Shown here: positions 24,906 to 39,042 of the stretch, in pieces
Layout: each line of letters starts with the position of its first letter
How positions within the stretch are numbered: the first letter of the stretch is position 1
DNA from: Rotaria socialis
Taxonomy: Eukaryota; Rotifera; Eurotatoria; Philodinida; Philodinidae
Direction of reading: 5' to 3'
Length of the DNA: 64,000 nt
Assembly: GCA_905331475.1 (NCBI GenBank)
Contig: CAJNYU010000474.1
Coordinates: 124,001-188,000, forward strand
The notes under the pieces: model-generated
Seen by the model: only the letters and a program-made list of their open reading frames with translations
What the model was told of the DNA's origin: nothing
Database searches by the model: none
Position numbers and translations under genes: made by a program

Positions 24906-26416
24906 CTACATGAAAAAAAAAGTACATAAAATATGTTAAAGAAATCAAATGGTACAAGTTGTTGAGGTTGAGGGTGCCAACATAATTAGATGCCAATGGA
25001 ATTCCAAAGATATATCATTGAACACGTGTGTTAAAAGTAGCTGAAATATAGTTTTGACAATCTAAAAATGTATCATTGGTCAAGAAAGTATGAAAACAAA
25101 ATAATAATAGAAAATTTTTATATTTTATCAAGGCTACCGTACGCCAATCTAGAATAAAGTAAGCTAGTCAGTTATGATTTTCTGGTTATCTCGTAATGCG
25201 TCTATGAGTGTTACTTGTGACGCCATCTATTTCGACATTTACATATATTAACATAGCTATTTTGAAAAGATAATTAATAAATGTTTCAACTAAATTTTGA
25301 CGCAAAAAAAGAAAAATCTTTTGTCTGAAGTTTATACTATTTTTTTATTTATAGATATAGGGTATAGTCTATGGTCTCAATAGTTAACCATTGAAAAAAA
25401 GAATTGTTTGTTGTTCTCGTCCTATACTGGATTTCTCTCTCTCCCTCTCTCCTCTCACTCATTGATTGTCAAGCAAACAGCTTCGTTCAATGACTCATTA
25501 TTTTCTATATGTATTCTTTTTTCTTTCTTTTTCTTAAATCGATTTCGGTCATATTTGTGGGTTGACAGACAGGTAAGATTAGTCATTTGTAAAAACATAT
25601 TTTTGAATAAAATGATCATAATAATTACATACAATCTCACAACGAGTATTGCAGAGATTCACAAAAAAGAACATCGAGTTATTTTTCGCAAGTGTTTTTG
25701 TCAAGATTCTTTAAGTGTAAATTGTCCTTGTTTTATTCATTGTGTTAAATTTTATATCCCCGTTTCACAGTTTGTAATGAAGGTTGTATTTTATAACATT
25801 CCAATTCTATATCTGCTCTTTCTTTTGTATTATTCGAATGAATACACTCATCATATGCCTAGTGTGGTGCCACCACGGTCTCGTTCTTTCTTCTTGTTTA
25901 GTTCGATTCCTTTTTTTTGCGTTCAAATAAAGCCGAGACTACTAAAAGTAAAAGGAAAGAGAAGAGAAAAGGTCACATTATTTTCAATTATGAAGAAATA
26001 TTTGACATGTAACTCTGTCTCTTTCTCACTTTTTTCTTTCCTAATGTTCTACCAGATTTGTTCGAATCATTTCGAATCAATTCGATATATATATATATAT
26101 ATATGGTTATGGTTGTTTTTTTCTATGATGAAAAATATATTGTTTTCTATTGTCTTGCTCAGTGCACAAGACGTTTTCTGATCATTCGATTGGTGATGAT
26201 TATTGCAGCTGTTGCCGTTTAGAAAATGAGCAAATCTAAATAGGTATTGGAGGAAAGTGAAATATTCTGTTTGTCATTATTGAGAAATAGACTATGCCAT
26301 TGATACCCTTGTGTAAAGGCAAAGAGAAAAAAAAAGAAAGATTGATTATATTTTTATTCGTTATTTTAGAATTGTATGTTAACTTTGATCATTCCTATTA
26401 TAAATAAATTTTGATT
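24906..26416. other. Upstream region of kinesin light chain
   Basis: About 1.5 kb of AT- and pyrimidine-rich sequence. A long open frame (25408-26181) has Phe/Ser/Leu/Ile low-complexity composition and no family character, so I read it as chance in a T-rich tract. The stretch TCGTTATTTTAG at about 26358-26369 is a 3' splice site 47 bases before the KLC ATG, a likely leader trans-splice or 5'UTR splice site. Confidence 0.45.
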
Positions 26417-29029
<2,613 letters not shown>

Positions 29030-30184
29030 TTTCATTTCTTCTTCATTATAGCTTTTTCTTTTCTTCTTACAATTCTTTCTCGATCTGAACAGTGGGATAT
29101 TTTTAGCGGTCATTCAATTTTTTTTTTAAATTCATTCACAATCTCTGTTTTTGCAACTTGTATTGATCTGTCCGTTTTATCTTATGCACTATGTATATGT
29201 TTATTATATCGAAAGCTATAAGCAGTAAAATATAAAAGCCAACAAGCGGGCTTTGTCACTCATCAGCTAATTTAATATCAATATTAACTTTAAGATGTGC
29301 ATCAGAGGAATATTCAATTTGAGTTAAAAGTAATTATTACTCAAAACTTGTTTCAGTTTGTCATGAATTGAAATTCTTATGTGCTTAAATAACTTGAATC
29401 TGCAATGTATCATTAATGAAATTTCATCATCAAACAATTATGTCTAAAAATTACTTTTGTTGTGTTGAAAATTATTCGTACGCTTAACATTAAAGTTCAT
29501 AATTCTATTGATGTATAATATCTGGCGTTTTTAGTCAATAAAAACATGTAGCATCTAAAACGTATTCTCAAATATTGATCATTATAGAATAAATTTCAGA
29601 TAGAAATCTTTCGCTCGACAAGAAATAACCGAATTTCACAGAAATAGCTATTTGCTTCATTGAGTTTGTGTTATAGGCTCTTATTTTTTCATTATGGATA
29701 AATCAATATATGGGAAATCACAAAACATAATATATTACAAAATCCCTTCATTTATTTACAACATATTCTGGTCGATATTGATTCATATTTTAATTCTATA
29801 GGGATTGAGTTGCCAGCTTTTTTGCAGTAATGAAAAGCTTGATTAGAACTTGCTCAACTCAATATATAAGCACTATTTCAATCGTAGCTTTTTTTCAGGT
29901 AATATTTTGGACATTTATTTAGGAATTAAACTATCAGCAATTATAGTACTATTAAACGTGGTAGTAATTCAAAGCCAAATGATAGATGTATTATGTTGAT
30001 TAAGCTTTTCGCTATTGGCTCGAAATTTCCAATGAAGTCGTCATTGTTGTTGTGAGTGAAATGATCTACTTCATTAAAAGCTCGATTGAATTCGATAAGA
30101 TTGATATGAGAGAAAAATATGATCTAGAAACTACAATATGAATGATAGTCTGATTTCAAAGTTGTATTTTTTTGTCATTCTACA
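29030..30184. other. 3' flank of kinesin light chain
   Basis: T-rich 3' region with no AATAAA close to the stop but several later (for example near 29538). No gene or repeat is recognised. Confidence 0.45.
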
Positions 30185-30410
30185 ACCCAGGACGAACAAT
30201 TCGATATCTGGATCCAACCGGACTCGATCGGCTCCTGCAGGATTCTAAGCAAATCCGGGTTGCGGACCCACTCACGAATCTCTGGTGTTGAAATCCAATT
30301 TCTAACATTCCTATTGAATTCGGATGTTCACCGGATTCCAACACTAGGCATCCGTTAGTAGTTCCTCTCCGACAGGATCCGGAGGCAGGATCAAGTGTCT
30401 TGGGACGATC
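30185..30410. repeat. Interspersed repeat, CCGG-rich type
   Basis: Starts ACCCAGGACGAAC and ends CTTGGGACGATC, with an interior rich in ATCCGG/CCGGAT units and clearly higher G+C than its flanks. It resembles the left block of the repeat at 20582 and shares ACCCAGG-like termini with the copies at 60619 and 63664. No coding potential. Confidence 0.5.
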
Positions 30411-31248
30411 ATGTTAAGATTTACATAACTCTGTTTGTCAATAACGTACATATTGTCTCTTGTAAATTCAATTGTTCTATGTTTTTCGAAATGTTGTATT
30501 TTATATGTGAAAATTGTACATTGGTTTTATTTTTCGAAAATAATTATAATAAATTGATTGAATGAACTTTACATAAACAACTAGTAACAACAGAGAAAAG
30601 CTTTTAAAGAGATCTGTAGTGACCAATCCATATTGATTGGATCGTTGTTAATTAATCGCGATTTTGTATAAAAAATCGCAAAAACAATCGAGAAAAATCG
30701 TCTACTTCATTGATGATATCCCGATAACCTCTCACGATTCATCTGCCTAACAAATCGTGATAAAATCGTTGATTTTTGAGCGCTTTTCGTGACATGGGTG
30801 TTCATGATAGAAAGAGAGAATTCAGGCAAGAGAAAAGGAACAAAAAAAATTACATTTTTGTGTAAGTGAAGTGCCATAAGAACAACTACACCCAAATGGT
30901 GACAGGAATTAGATATTACTGTTCTCACTGAAAATTGCTGAGAGTGCCCATTTACTCCATCTATATACGTTAAGTACAAAATCACCCCATTGAGGGGAAG
31001 TTTGCACTGATCAAAATAGGTCTCGGGAAAACTGGCGTGAGAAAGTTTCTCAATAAGATATGGAGAAACTGAAAACGTAGATCGATAGAAAAATGTTTTC
31101 TTTACAATGTTGGTAGCGCAAATTTTGTTTTATCTTCAAAATTAAAAAATATATTAGCTGTACACATGAAAAGTCATTTTTTCAGTGGCCATTTGCCCCT
31201 TCTTACTCTATAGACAATAAAATATTGAATAAAAAATAATTTCAATTC
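30411..31248. other. Non-coding stretch 3' of the prenyl-synthase-like gene
   Basis: AT-rich, no supported gene. A short cluster of ATCG/CGATT words lies around 30640-30780. AATAAA-complement signals for the minus-strand gene are present just beyond its stop (TTTATT-like near 31218). Confidence 0.4.
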
Positions 31249-33288
31249 TCATTTTTTTCGTTCACAGATATATTGAATAAGATCTCGCATCGTTCCCGAT
31301 TGTGGCCATAGATCATTTAAAATGAATTCTACTTGTTTCCTTATAGTTAGAATACGTTTTCGTGTTTTGTTCATGCCTAATAAACTGATATAAGTTACTG
31401 TTTTATTTTGTTGATCAATATTTTTTAATTTTCCAAGTTCATCTGTATGACCTTCAACATCAAGTAAATCATCTCTCATCTGGAATAGAATACCCATTAA
31501 TCGACTAAGTTCACGAAAACGATCTAACGATGGTCCTTGTTGAGCAAGAATAACAGGACAAACAACTGCAATTTCAATTGCTTTACCAGTTTTTAAGTAA
31601 GCTACATGATCAAGATCATCAATTGTTAATGATTTATCTGTTCTTGAATGTTGTAAATCAAGAAATTGCCCATTACAAAGTTCACGCATTGATCGTGCTA
31701 TTTCAGCAATAACTTGATTTATAAGTTCATGTGAAAATTTTTCACGAGTAAGATCATCTGTAACTGATTGAATAGCATATGCAATGAGTTCTACAGCTAC
31801 AAGTTGAGCTCGTCCCTCAGCTAATGATGCCGGAATATCTTTACGATCGCTTTCAATCGGCATATGAAGTGTTGGTTGACCTCGTCGTAATGGTGCATTG
31901 TCTTGTGCTGGAAGATCATCGAAAATTAAACTACTGGTGTGAAGATACTCAATGGCTCGAGCAAGTGGTAATATACGTTTAATTTCAATATTATAGATTT
32001 GTGCTACGATAAGTAAAAGCAAAGGTCTTAAACGTTTTCCACCGGCTTTTAAACTATAGTTCATACCATGAACAAGTAAATTATTATCATCTGTCTTAAT
32101 TGATAATTGTTCTTCAATTAAAGGTAGGCAATCATATGCAAATGTTTCAAGTTTTCGATTATTTAGAGAATAGTTTCTTGCAAATATATTAACATGGCGA
32201 AATATTGCTTTTTCGGGATCGCCAACACGTTGAAGTAAATTTTCTAATGAAAGCATGTACTTATATAAATCAGGATAGGGTTGCTCAGTAAAAATTGTAA
32301 GAAACTTTTGAAAATCATTTCCAAGAGCACGTAATGTTCGCATTATTCGTCTTCCTAAAAATGCACCTGTATTCTGTTGACGATTACTTTCTATATAGAG
32401 ATCTTCGCAAACAAATAAAAATACAAAGAATGGATTAAATGATAAACCATCATGTTGAATAAAGTATGTTACAGGCGTAATTGATTTTGTCTCATAATCC
32501 TCATTGAAATCACGACAATCATCTGTTAATTGCCCTAAGAAAGGTGTCATCCATAAACGATGGCGATTTTCAATCATATTTGCTCCACCCATAAAAGCTG
32601 TTGCTGTATAAGTATAATGTGATTTTAATAGAGGACCTAGATAGAGATCAACATCATTGTAATTGGGATTTTCTAAATCTTTTTTATCTAATCTTTGTGA
32701 TCGAAGAAGTAGAGCCAGATCAGTAAAAGTTTGTTCAGTAATTGAATTGATTGATGTCAATTGAACAAGACTATGAAATGTTTCAAGAAAAAGTGAAGTA
32801 ATCGGTAATTGAGGTAGTGTAGACGCGTTTAATTGTTCGCCACATAAAATACGTTCTGCTTTTTCAAGCCATTGATCAAAATTAAATTGTTCTTGATGAT
32901 GACTTTGATTATCTTGAAGACCATCGACAAGAGCATACGCAATACCATAATAAAAACCCATTTGAAGTGCTTGAAAAAGTTTCTCTTCGAGTCTCTCTTG
33001 TTCATTATTGATAGTAAAGCTAAATAATCGAGAAATACCAACACCAATTGTCGTACGAACAAGTCGACTAAAAGCACCTTGATTTGTTAGTTCAATGGGA
33101 AATGTTTGTAATGCTATTTTCCATTTTTCTAATAACCATGTCCATTCATCAATATGAATACTTGGCGAAAGAATGTATCCAGTTGGTAAGTCAGAATTAA
33201 ACGGACAGAATAGTGACGATGGTGATAAAGATTCAGATACGTCAGCTTTTAATAAGTAAATAAGTAGTGACACGGTATTAAGAAACAT
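31249..33288 (-). CDS. Bipartite isoprenoid (polyprenyl diphosphate) synthase-like protein
   Basis: One uninterrupted 2-kb frame; 679 residues from the ATG at 33286-33288. The C-terminal half (from about residue 395) is a trans-prenyltransferase of the FPP/GGPP synthase type: GGKRLRP, the first Asp-rich motif DDLPAQDNAPLRRGQ, HTSSLIFDDLP before it, a LKTGKAIEIA Lys motif and the second Asp motif FQMRDDLLDVEG. The N-terminal half also looks like an isoprenoid-synthase helical fold: YGIAYALVDGLQDNQ in the first-motif position and FLGQLTDDCRDFNEDYE, with DDxxD, in the second. Normal enzymes have one such domain (about 300 residues). Product is unknown: chain lengthening, a terpene, or one regulatory half. 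The frame stays open upstream to a TTTATTTTAG acceptor near 33373, so a small 5' exon may add residues; 33288 is the conservative start. Lack of introns in an intron-dense region suggests a horizontally acquired or retroposed gene. Confidence 0.8.
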   Translation of the reverse strand: MFLNTVSLLIYLLKADVSESLSPSSLFCPFNSDLPTGYILSPSIHIDEWTWLLEKWKIALQTFPIELTNQGAFSRLVRTTIGVGISRLFSFTINNEQERLEEKLFQALQMGFYYGIAYALVDGLQDNQSHHQEQFNFDQWLEKAERILCGEQLNASTLPQLPITSLFLETFHSLVQLTSINSITEQTFTDLALLLRSQRLDKKDLENPNYNDVDLYLGPLLKSHYTYTATAFMGGANMIENRHRLWMTPFLGQLTDDCRDFNEDYETKSITPVTYFIQHDGLSFNPFFVFLFVCEDLYIESNRQQNTGAFLGRRIMRTLRALGNDFQKFLTIFTEQPYPDLYKYMLSLENLLQRVGDPEKAIFRHVNIFARNYSLNNRKLETFAYDCLPLIEEQLSIKTDDNNLLVHGMNYSLKAGGKRLRPLLLLIVAQIYNIEIKRILPLARAIEYLHTSSLIFDDLPAQDNAPLRRGQPTLHMPIESDRKDIPASLAEGRAQLVAVELIAYAIQSVTDDLTREKFSHELINQVIAEIARSMRELCNGQFLDLQHSRTDKSLTIDDLDHVAYLKTGKAIEIAVVCPVILAQQGPSLDRFRELSRLMGILFQMRDDLLDVEGHTDELGKLKNIDQQNKTVTYISLLGMNKTRKRILTIRKQVEFILNDLWPQSGTMRDLIQYICERKK

Positions 33289-33951
33289 ATGAATATAGCC
33301 TATAAACCGATCACTTATAGACTCATTCACATTATTTTGATTGTCTAATGAATGTCCAAATCTTAACAGCTAAAATAAATGATTCAAACTGAGAAAAAAA
33401 CAGTCAAGAAATACTAATAACATTTCTTTCAGTTCATAGAGTTTCATATTTATAGATGAAATGTTTCAAAGAAAACGTTAACAAGTACCAATTTTGATGC
33501 ATCTTAAAAACTCTGCTAGTTGAAATGTAATTCAGACGAAACGAACCAAAAATACTAATCATCAAATCAATAGATAAAAACTAGATATAGAATTCACTTA
33601 GAACACGATGATCATTGGAGAAAAATGTACAGAAATTGAAACAAAACATATTTGTCAGAATGATAGTGATGACTCTTAAATATAGAAGTTATCAAGATAG
33701 AGATTTAAAAAACAAATTTAATCGCACATTAAAGATATATGAAACTAGTATTTATTCTATCCTAGTAATCTTTTCTTGTTGCACTGATCTTGCGTGAGAG
33801 AAAGCTACTATATCAAAATTTAGGGAACCGGAAAGTTGAGCACGAGGAAAGATGAGCAGGGAAAATTAAGCACGAATAAACAAAACTCATACAGATACAG
33901 TGTATTGCCTGACTCAATAAATTTATTTACATTCTATGACAGAGTGTGGGT
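33289..33951. other. Upstream region of the prenyl-synthase-like gene
   Basis: Contains the in-frame stretch from 33289 to about 33372 that may be coding if a 5' exon exists, with acceptor-like TTTATTTTAG just above. The rest is AT-rich with no supported gene. Confidence 0.4.
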
Positions 33952-34268
33952 TAGGGGTGCATCAGCTCCAGCTCAAAAGTTCAGCTGAGCTGAGCGAAAA
34001 AGCTGTTCGAACGTTCTTTCGGTAGGAGCTGATTGATTTGAACAGCTCGTTCTAAAAGAGCTGATCTGATCGAACAGCTCTCTCTCTCTCTCAAGAACTG
34101 ATTGGCATTAAGCCAAAAATACTATCCAAATCTGTTCTTTAGAGAGAGAGAGCTGTTCGATCAGATCAGCTCTTTTGAAAGGAGCTGTTTAAAACAATCA
34201 GCTCATACCGAAATGAGCTTTCGAACAGCTCCCACGCTCAGAACTAGAGCTGAACTATTGCACCCCTA
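33952..34268. mobile_element. hAT-type MITE with 8-bp target-site duplication
   Basis: A 317-base element beginning TAGGGGTGCA and ending TGCACCCCTA, flanked on both sides by GTGTGGGT (33944-33951 and 34269-34276), a perfect 8-bp target-site duplication. Inside, the motif CAGCTC/GAGCTG is repeated many times. Two arms, GAGCTGATCTGATCGAACAG and its complement, flank a TC/GA run, so the element can fold into a long hairpin. No transposase is encoded; it depends on an autonomous hAT element elsewhere. Eight-base duplications and short A/G-rich termini are the hAT superfamily signature. Confidence 0.9.
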
Positions 34269-34860
34269 GTGTGGGTGTGGGTGTCACTAAAAAGTAAAAT
34301 AAGAGTAGCACCCACGTACCCAAACGCACAATTAATTACGTTCTCTTCATTCATTTCGTGTGAATAATTAGACTATTGTACAGAGTTTGTACTTATTATG
34401 TTTATGTTGTTATGTTATATACGATCTAATTAACATAAATTGATTTATGTCTATTGATTATTTTTTCAAGTTTTTTTTCTTTCGTGTTCATTTTATCGGT
34501 GCTTATAATTCCAGTGCTTAACTTTCCGTGCTTATCTATCCTCGTGGTTAACTTTCATCAATCCCAAAATTGATTTGTATGACATGTAATAGTTCTCTTC
34601 ATTATCTATCGAAGCAGTTGTTTTCTCAGGTGTTAGATAATTAAAAATCTCAACGAAGTTAAACTCGAAAATCTCTACTCATAATGAAATTTCGTACAAA
34701 AAAATGATGATTTCACAGCAAAGATCTTGTTCGATATGTAGTTTTGGTTGATTTTTCTATCGGATTAGTATTCGATATTAAATTAGAATCTGAATTATGA
34801 GTTAGTATGATGAGTTTGTTGTTAATATTATTTTCAGTTGTAAAACAGAAAATATCTGTA
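34269..34860. other. Non-coding stretch
   Basis: AT-rich interval between the MITE and the next gene's 3' end. Right of the MITE the sequence runs TGTGGGTGTGGGTGT, short telomere-like units. No gene seen. Confidence 0.4.
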
Positions 34861-35839
34861 TTAGTTCACAAGATAATAAATACTAACCATAAAATCATCA
34901 GCTATATTTTGAAGCGACATCGAATATGATTTTTTACTTTTGAGAATAAAATTTGCTTTGTGAAGAATATTTGATGATATTGATGCTTGTCGAAATTCAT
35001 CTTTTGTTGGTCTTTTAATCATATGTTTCATTCCAAGATCAATCATTTCTTGAACTAACTTCAACTTGGGACGTTGACGTATTTTATAAGCATCTAACAT
35101 TTTTGTTAAATATTGTCGTCCAAAATCTTCTGCTTTTTTATATTCTTCATTTAAATGAATATTTTCTTGATTTTTCAATGGAATTTTATTATCTACAAGT
35201 TCTTTTGGTGTAAATTTTTCCATAATATATTTTTGATATGCCAATAAAATTTCTTCATCCTTGTTACAGACATTATTGGGTAAAATTGTTTTTGCTTTTT
35301 GTAATTGTAATTGTTGCCATTGATTATTAGCATTGTTCGATGAAAAAACATTATAGTTTTTAAGCAAATCTTCAAGACCATCTTGTGATTCAAATAATGA
35401 TCGTAATTGTGTTATATGCGATTGAATTTGTTCAAGAATTTCATCGATCCATTGAAAAAGTTTATCTTGGGATACAATAGTTTGATCGAATTGTCCAGAA
35501 AATGATTTAATATCGCTTTTTAAACGTTGACGTATATGAGAAAAAGACGTTGAATGTAAAAGATTTGTAACTTTTTTCTCCGAGTATTTTTCTAATTTGT
35601 TAAAAACATAAGTCTCAAGTTTTTGTCGTTGTTTACCTAAATTATTAGCATAATCAGAATGGAAATCATTTTCTAAGGCAATAGGATGAACACCACGACG
35701 AATATGCGATAAAGTGCAACAGCTATGTGTACTGTTTGTTATTGGTACAGGTCTAACTATATCGAGATAAAAACGAAACAGAATGTAATCATCATTTCGT
35801 AACAGAGATATATCGGGGGAGCTTACGTTCAGTCAGCAT
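34861..35839 (-). CDS. Unknown coiled-coil protein, 302 residues, with 13-base first coding exon
   Basis: I do not recognise the family. Two exons on the minus strand: 35827-35839 (ATGCTGACTGAAC, four codons plus one base) and 34861-35756, joined by a GTAAGC...ATATAG intron of 70 bases. The joined frame runs without interruption to TAA, and the frame before the acceptor contains no other start, which supports the tiny first exon. The protein starts MLTELRPVPITNSTHSC, is rich in Lys, Glu, Gln and Leu, and has predicted helical/coiled-coil stretches around residues 40-130 (LGKQRQKLETYVFNKLEKYS, LFQWIDEILEQIQSHITQL) and 195-260 (KAEDFGRQYLTKMLDAYKI). No membrane segment. Composition resembles axonemal or cytoskeletal coiled-coil proteins, but that is a guess. 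A GTTAGT donor-like site near the end (about 34886) could extend it by further exons. Confidence 0.6.
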
Positions 35840-36454
35840 GCCAACTAAAAATGTTTGTTGTTAAAAATAAAATGTTTACTGTTCAGTTGAAATGGACAAA
35901 TGATAAAGACGACAATTCAATACTTTTATTTAAGCTTGTTTCGTTTATCTCTCTGTTGTGTTTGCTCTTATCGCTTACAGACTTACAATAGGACAGATTT
36001 ATGGCTAGCCAATAATCAAATATGTTGGTAGCCTACGTAAATGGTAATTGTATATATGCTTTCCATTTGAAGTTATTATTGGAAGAGTCACTCACTTCCT
36101 AGAACATTCACGATGAGTAACACCTTCAAAAAACCTCTATCAACAAAAAGTAACTTCAAACTTCATAAAACGAAATTTGCTGTCGAAAAAATAAGTGGAG
36201 ACTTGACAACCGACGCACAATGTCGGAAGAAATGTTTGCATTGATGATAAGCGCAATATCGTGTACCTGTTTGACGTAATATTTTTGGTAAATACCAACG
36301 AAATCATAAGAAAGGTTTTTTATTTCTCTTATTGATTATTTACTTAACTATATTTCTAGTCAATTTTTCTTATATCAAGAATCAATGTTTTTTATTTCTA
36401 AAAAGTTTTATCCATGCAAGCCAATGACAATAATTAAAAAAAACGAAACAATAT
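35840..36454. other. Intergenic between SRP72 3' end and the coiled-coil gene
   Basis: About 600 bases; the upstream region of the coiled-coil gene and the 3' end of SRP72. No further feature supported. Confidence 0.4.
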
Positions 36455-39004
36455 TTAGCGTCTGCCTTTTCTCTTAGATGCTGCCGATTTTCCGGATGGG
36501 GGCATTGGTTTCGGCTGAGTAGCACTTGAACCCGATGCTCCTGTTCCTTTTGATGATGGCATAGATCGTTGAGCTCCTGTCGAGGTTGTTATAGTAGTAG
36601 TAGCTGATTGATCAGATCCAACTGCACCTTGAGTACCTTTACCAACAGCAGCTTGTTTACCACGTTTTCCTCTTTTACCACGATAATATGTACGTTCACG
36701 TAATGGCAGCCAACGTTCAGGATCCGGTTTTGATGTTGGATCATATTTCTTTGGTAAACGAACTTAAAAAATAAAGATGATCTTCTGCACTGATCAATAT
36801 TTGCGATAAAAATGTGGTTACTTTTTCGTTTTCGTTTTTTCTTTTTTTTTTCAGCACTTGTCGTCGTGACTGTCGTAGTTGCTGTCGATCCTGAATCACT
36901 TGCTTTCGTTCTGTAAAACAAAAATAAATACTTCTTTATTGCCGATAATTAACAAATGAATGAATTACTTTTCAATAGTTTTTTCTGCTTTTGTTACTCG
37001 TTTACCAAATGTTGATTCGAGTGTATCAACATCGATGCCTTCAGCTAATTGTTTAATTGATGGTAACTTTTGTGACAACAAATTAGCTCGTTCAGGATCA
37101 GATTTTAAATAATGAATGATTAATTTTGATAAAGTATTTGTATCGTTTGGATAAAGTCTAAATAGCATAAGGACAAATAGAAATGCTAAAAAACTACAAA
37201 TAAAAGTAATAAATACTTATGAAGTATTTCGAGCATTTCTGTGACTCGTTTTCCATTGCCTTGTTTTTCTTGATAAATTATATTTTGTTTAATTAAATAA
37301 GCAAGTGCACGTGAATGTTTTCCTTTAGTTCGATCGAGATTATATAAACGATCAACAGCTTCATTAAGAACTTGTGCAGCAGATTTTGTATCTTCTAAAT
37401 AATTGTAGAGTGTAACTAATGTTGCTACCTAGAAATAAGTTAAAGAAGATTAATTTTGTTGAAAAAGATAAAAGACAAAAAATAAAATTCGTACAATGCC
37501 TGGTTTAACTAATAATTCTTCGTCACTTCTTAAATAATCGCATGCTTGGTTAACTTTTCCTAAAAAGCGAATATTTTCACAATGAATAATGATTAAGACT
37601 ATTATCATGCAAACCTTGTGATAGAAGCAGCTGTACATATGTTAAACGACAATAAAGTGAAATAGATCGTTGTTTGCCGTTTTCAATAAATTCCTAGAAG
37701 AAAAAATTGAAAAATTTATTTTCATGATTGTTATCTCCATAAATTTACTTGTAATAATTGAGTTGCTTCAGGTAATTTTTTTTCTTTCATTAACAATGAA
37801 ACTTTCGCCAATGGAACACTATCATCTGTATCATTATTTTTTTGAACCATTTTATCAAGAATACGTCGAGCTGTTTCATGCTAAAGTAAACGAAACAAAA
37901 TAACAATTGACGCCAAATAGAATTAGTTTTGTAATCATCAACGTTTACCATTCTCGAATTTAGTCACTGAAAATTTCCGATGATTTTCTGAGGAAGTTAT
38001 TTTGTGAAATCTATAAACTAAGTATTAGATTGACTGTCATAATTCTCTACCAGCACGTTAGATCACTATATAGTGGATGGTTGCTGGGAGCTATAGGTTC
38101 TTTTTTCTTCGAAAGAATCGTTTAAAAGTTGACGCAAAATAAATTATCGAAATAATCTAAAGCTTGATTTCGACATAAGAAAATCGATTTATCATGAGAG
38201 GCAGATATCTTTTCTATTTATTTTGTTTTTTGAATATTTACCTGTCCAGTATAAATAGCTAGTAATGCTTCGTTAACTTGAAGAATTTTCTTTTGAAAAG
38301 CATTTAATTTTGGTTCAGTTTCAGGTGCTGTTGCTGTTTTAATACGTTTGCGTGAATCAAACAAATTTTGATCACGATTAAGTACAGCTAAATTATTTGA
38401 TGCAACTGCAATAACAGCTAAATCTGTTGGTCTAAAATTTAAAGTAAACGAATATGGCAAGATTACATCAAGAAATTTTACTTTGTTTTGAGTACATCAT
38501 TATACAGTGTTAATGCTTCGACATTTTTATCTTCTTGTTGAAGACAGTAAGCTAATTGTACTCTAAAATATGAAGTGAACAGCAAATGAATGTCAGTTCA
38601 GAAAAGAGTTAACTAAGTAGATAATATATAACTGCAGAAAATTGCAAAGAAACGTTTTTAAAAATAGAAATTTTTATTCATGTCCGAAGAATCTTACTCA
38701 AAAAAAAATCATCATGATGATAACTTGAAATGAAAATGAATTATTTTCGATGTTTGACTACACAGCTGTATGCATGTTTATTAAGTTGTTACAAATATTG
38801 TCACAAGTAATGCTGTAAATATCAATCTTTGAATCGAAATAGGCCTCTCTCTCGCTCTCTCTTTCTAACTTCAAAAATAATAACTTGTATTATTGAGTGT
38901 TTGACTCTTGTGTTTTATCTCAATCAAGTAGCTCAATATTGCACTAAATTAGAGAATTCTCTCGAAATGTTTTTGTTTTTTTGGTTAATTTCTTCAACTT
39001 TTCT

Positions 39005-39042
<38 letters not shown>

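Noticed and set aside
25408-26181. 257-codon open frame on the plus strand
   Set aside because: Phe/Ser/Leu/Ile-rich low-complexity translation of a T-rich tract, no family motif, and it ends where the KLC leader region begins. Chance frame.
33289-33330. Extension of the prenyl-synthase-like protein to a GTG at 33330
   Set aside because: Nuclear genes rarely start at GTG. The open frame here more likely belongs to a spliced 5' exon or is untranslated, so the ATG at 33288 was used.
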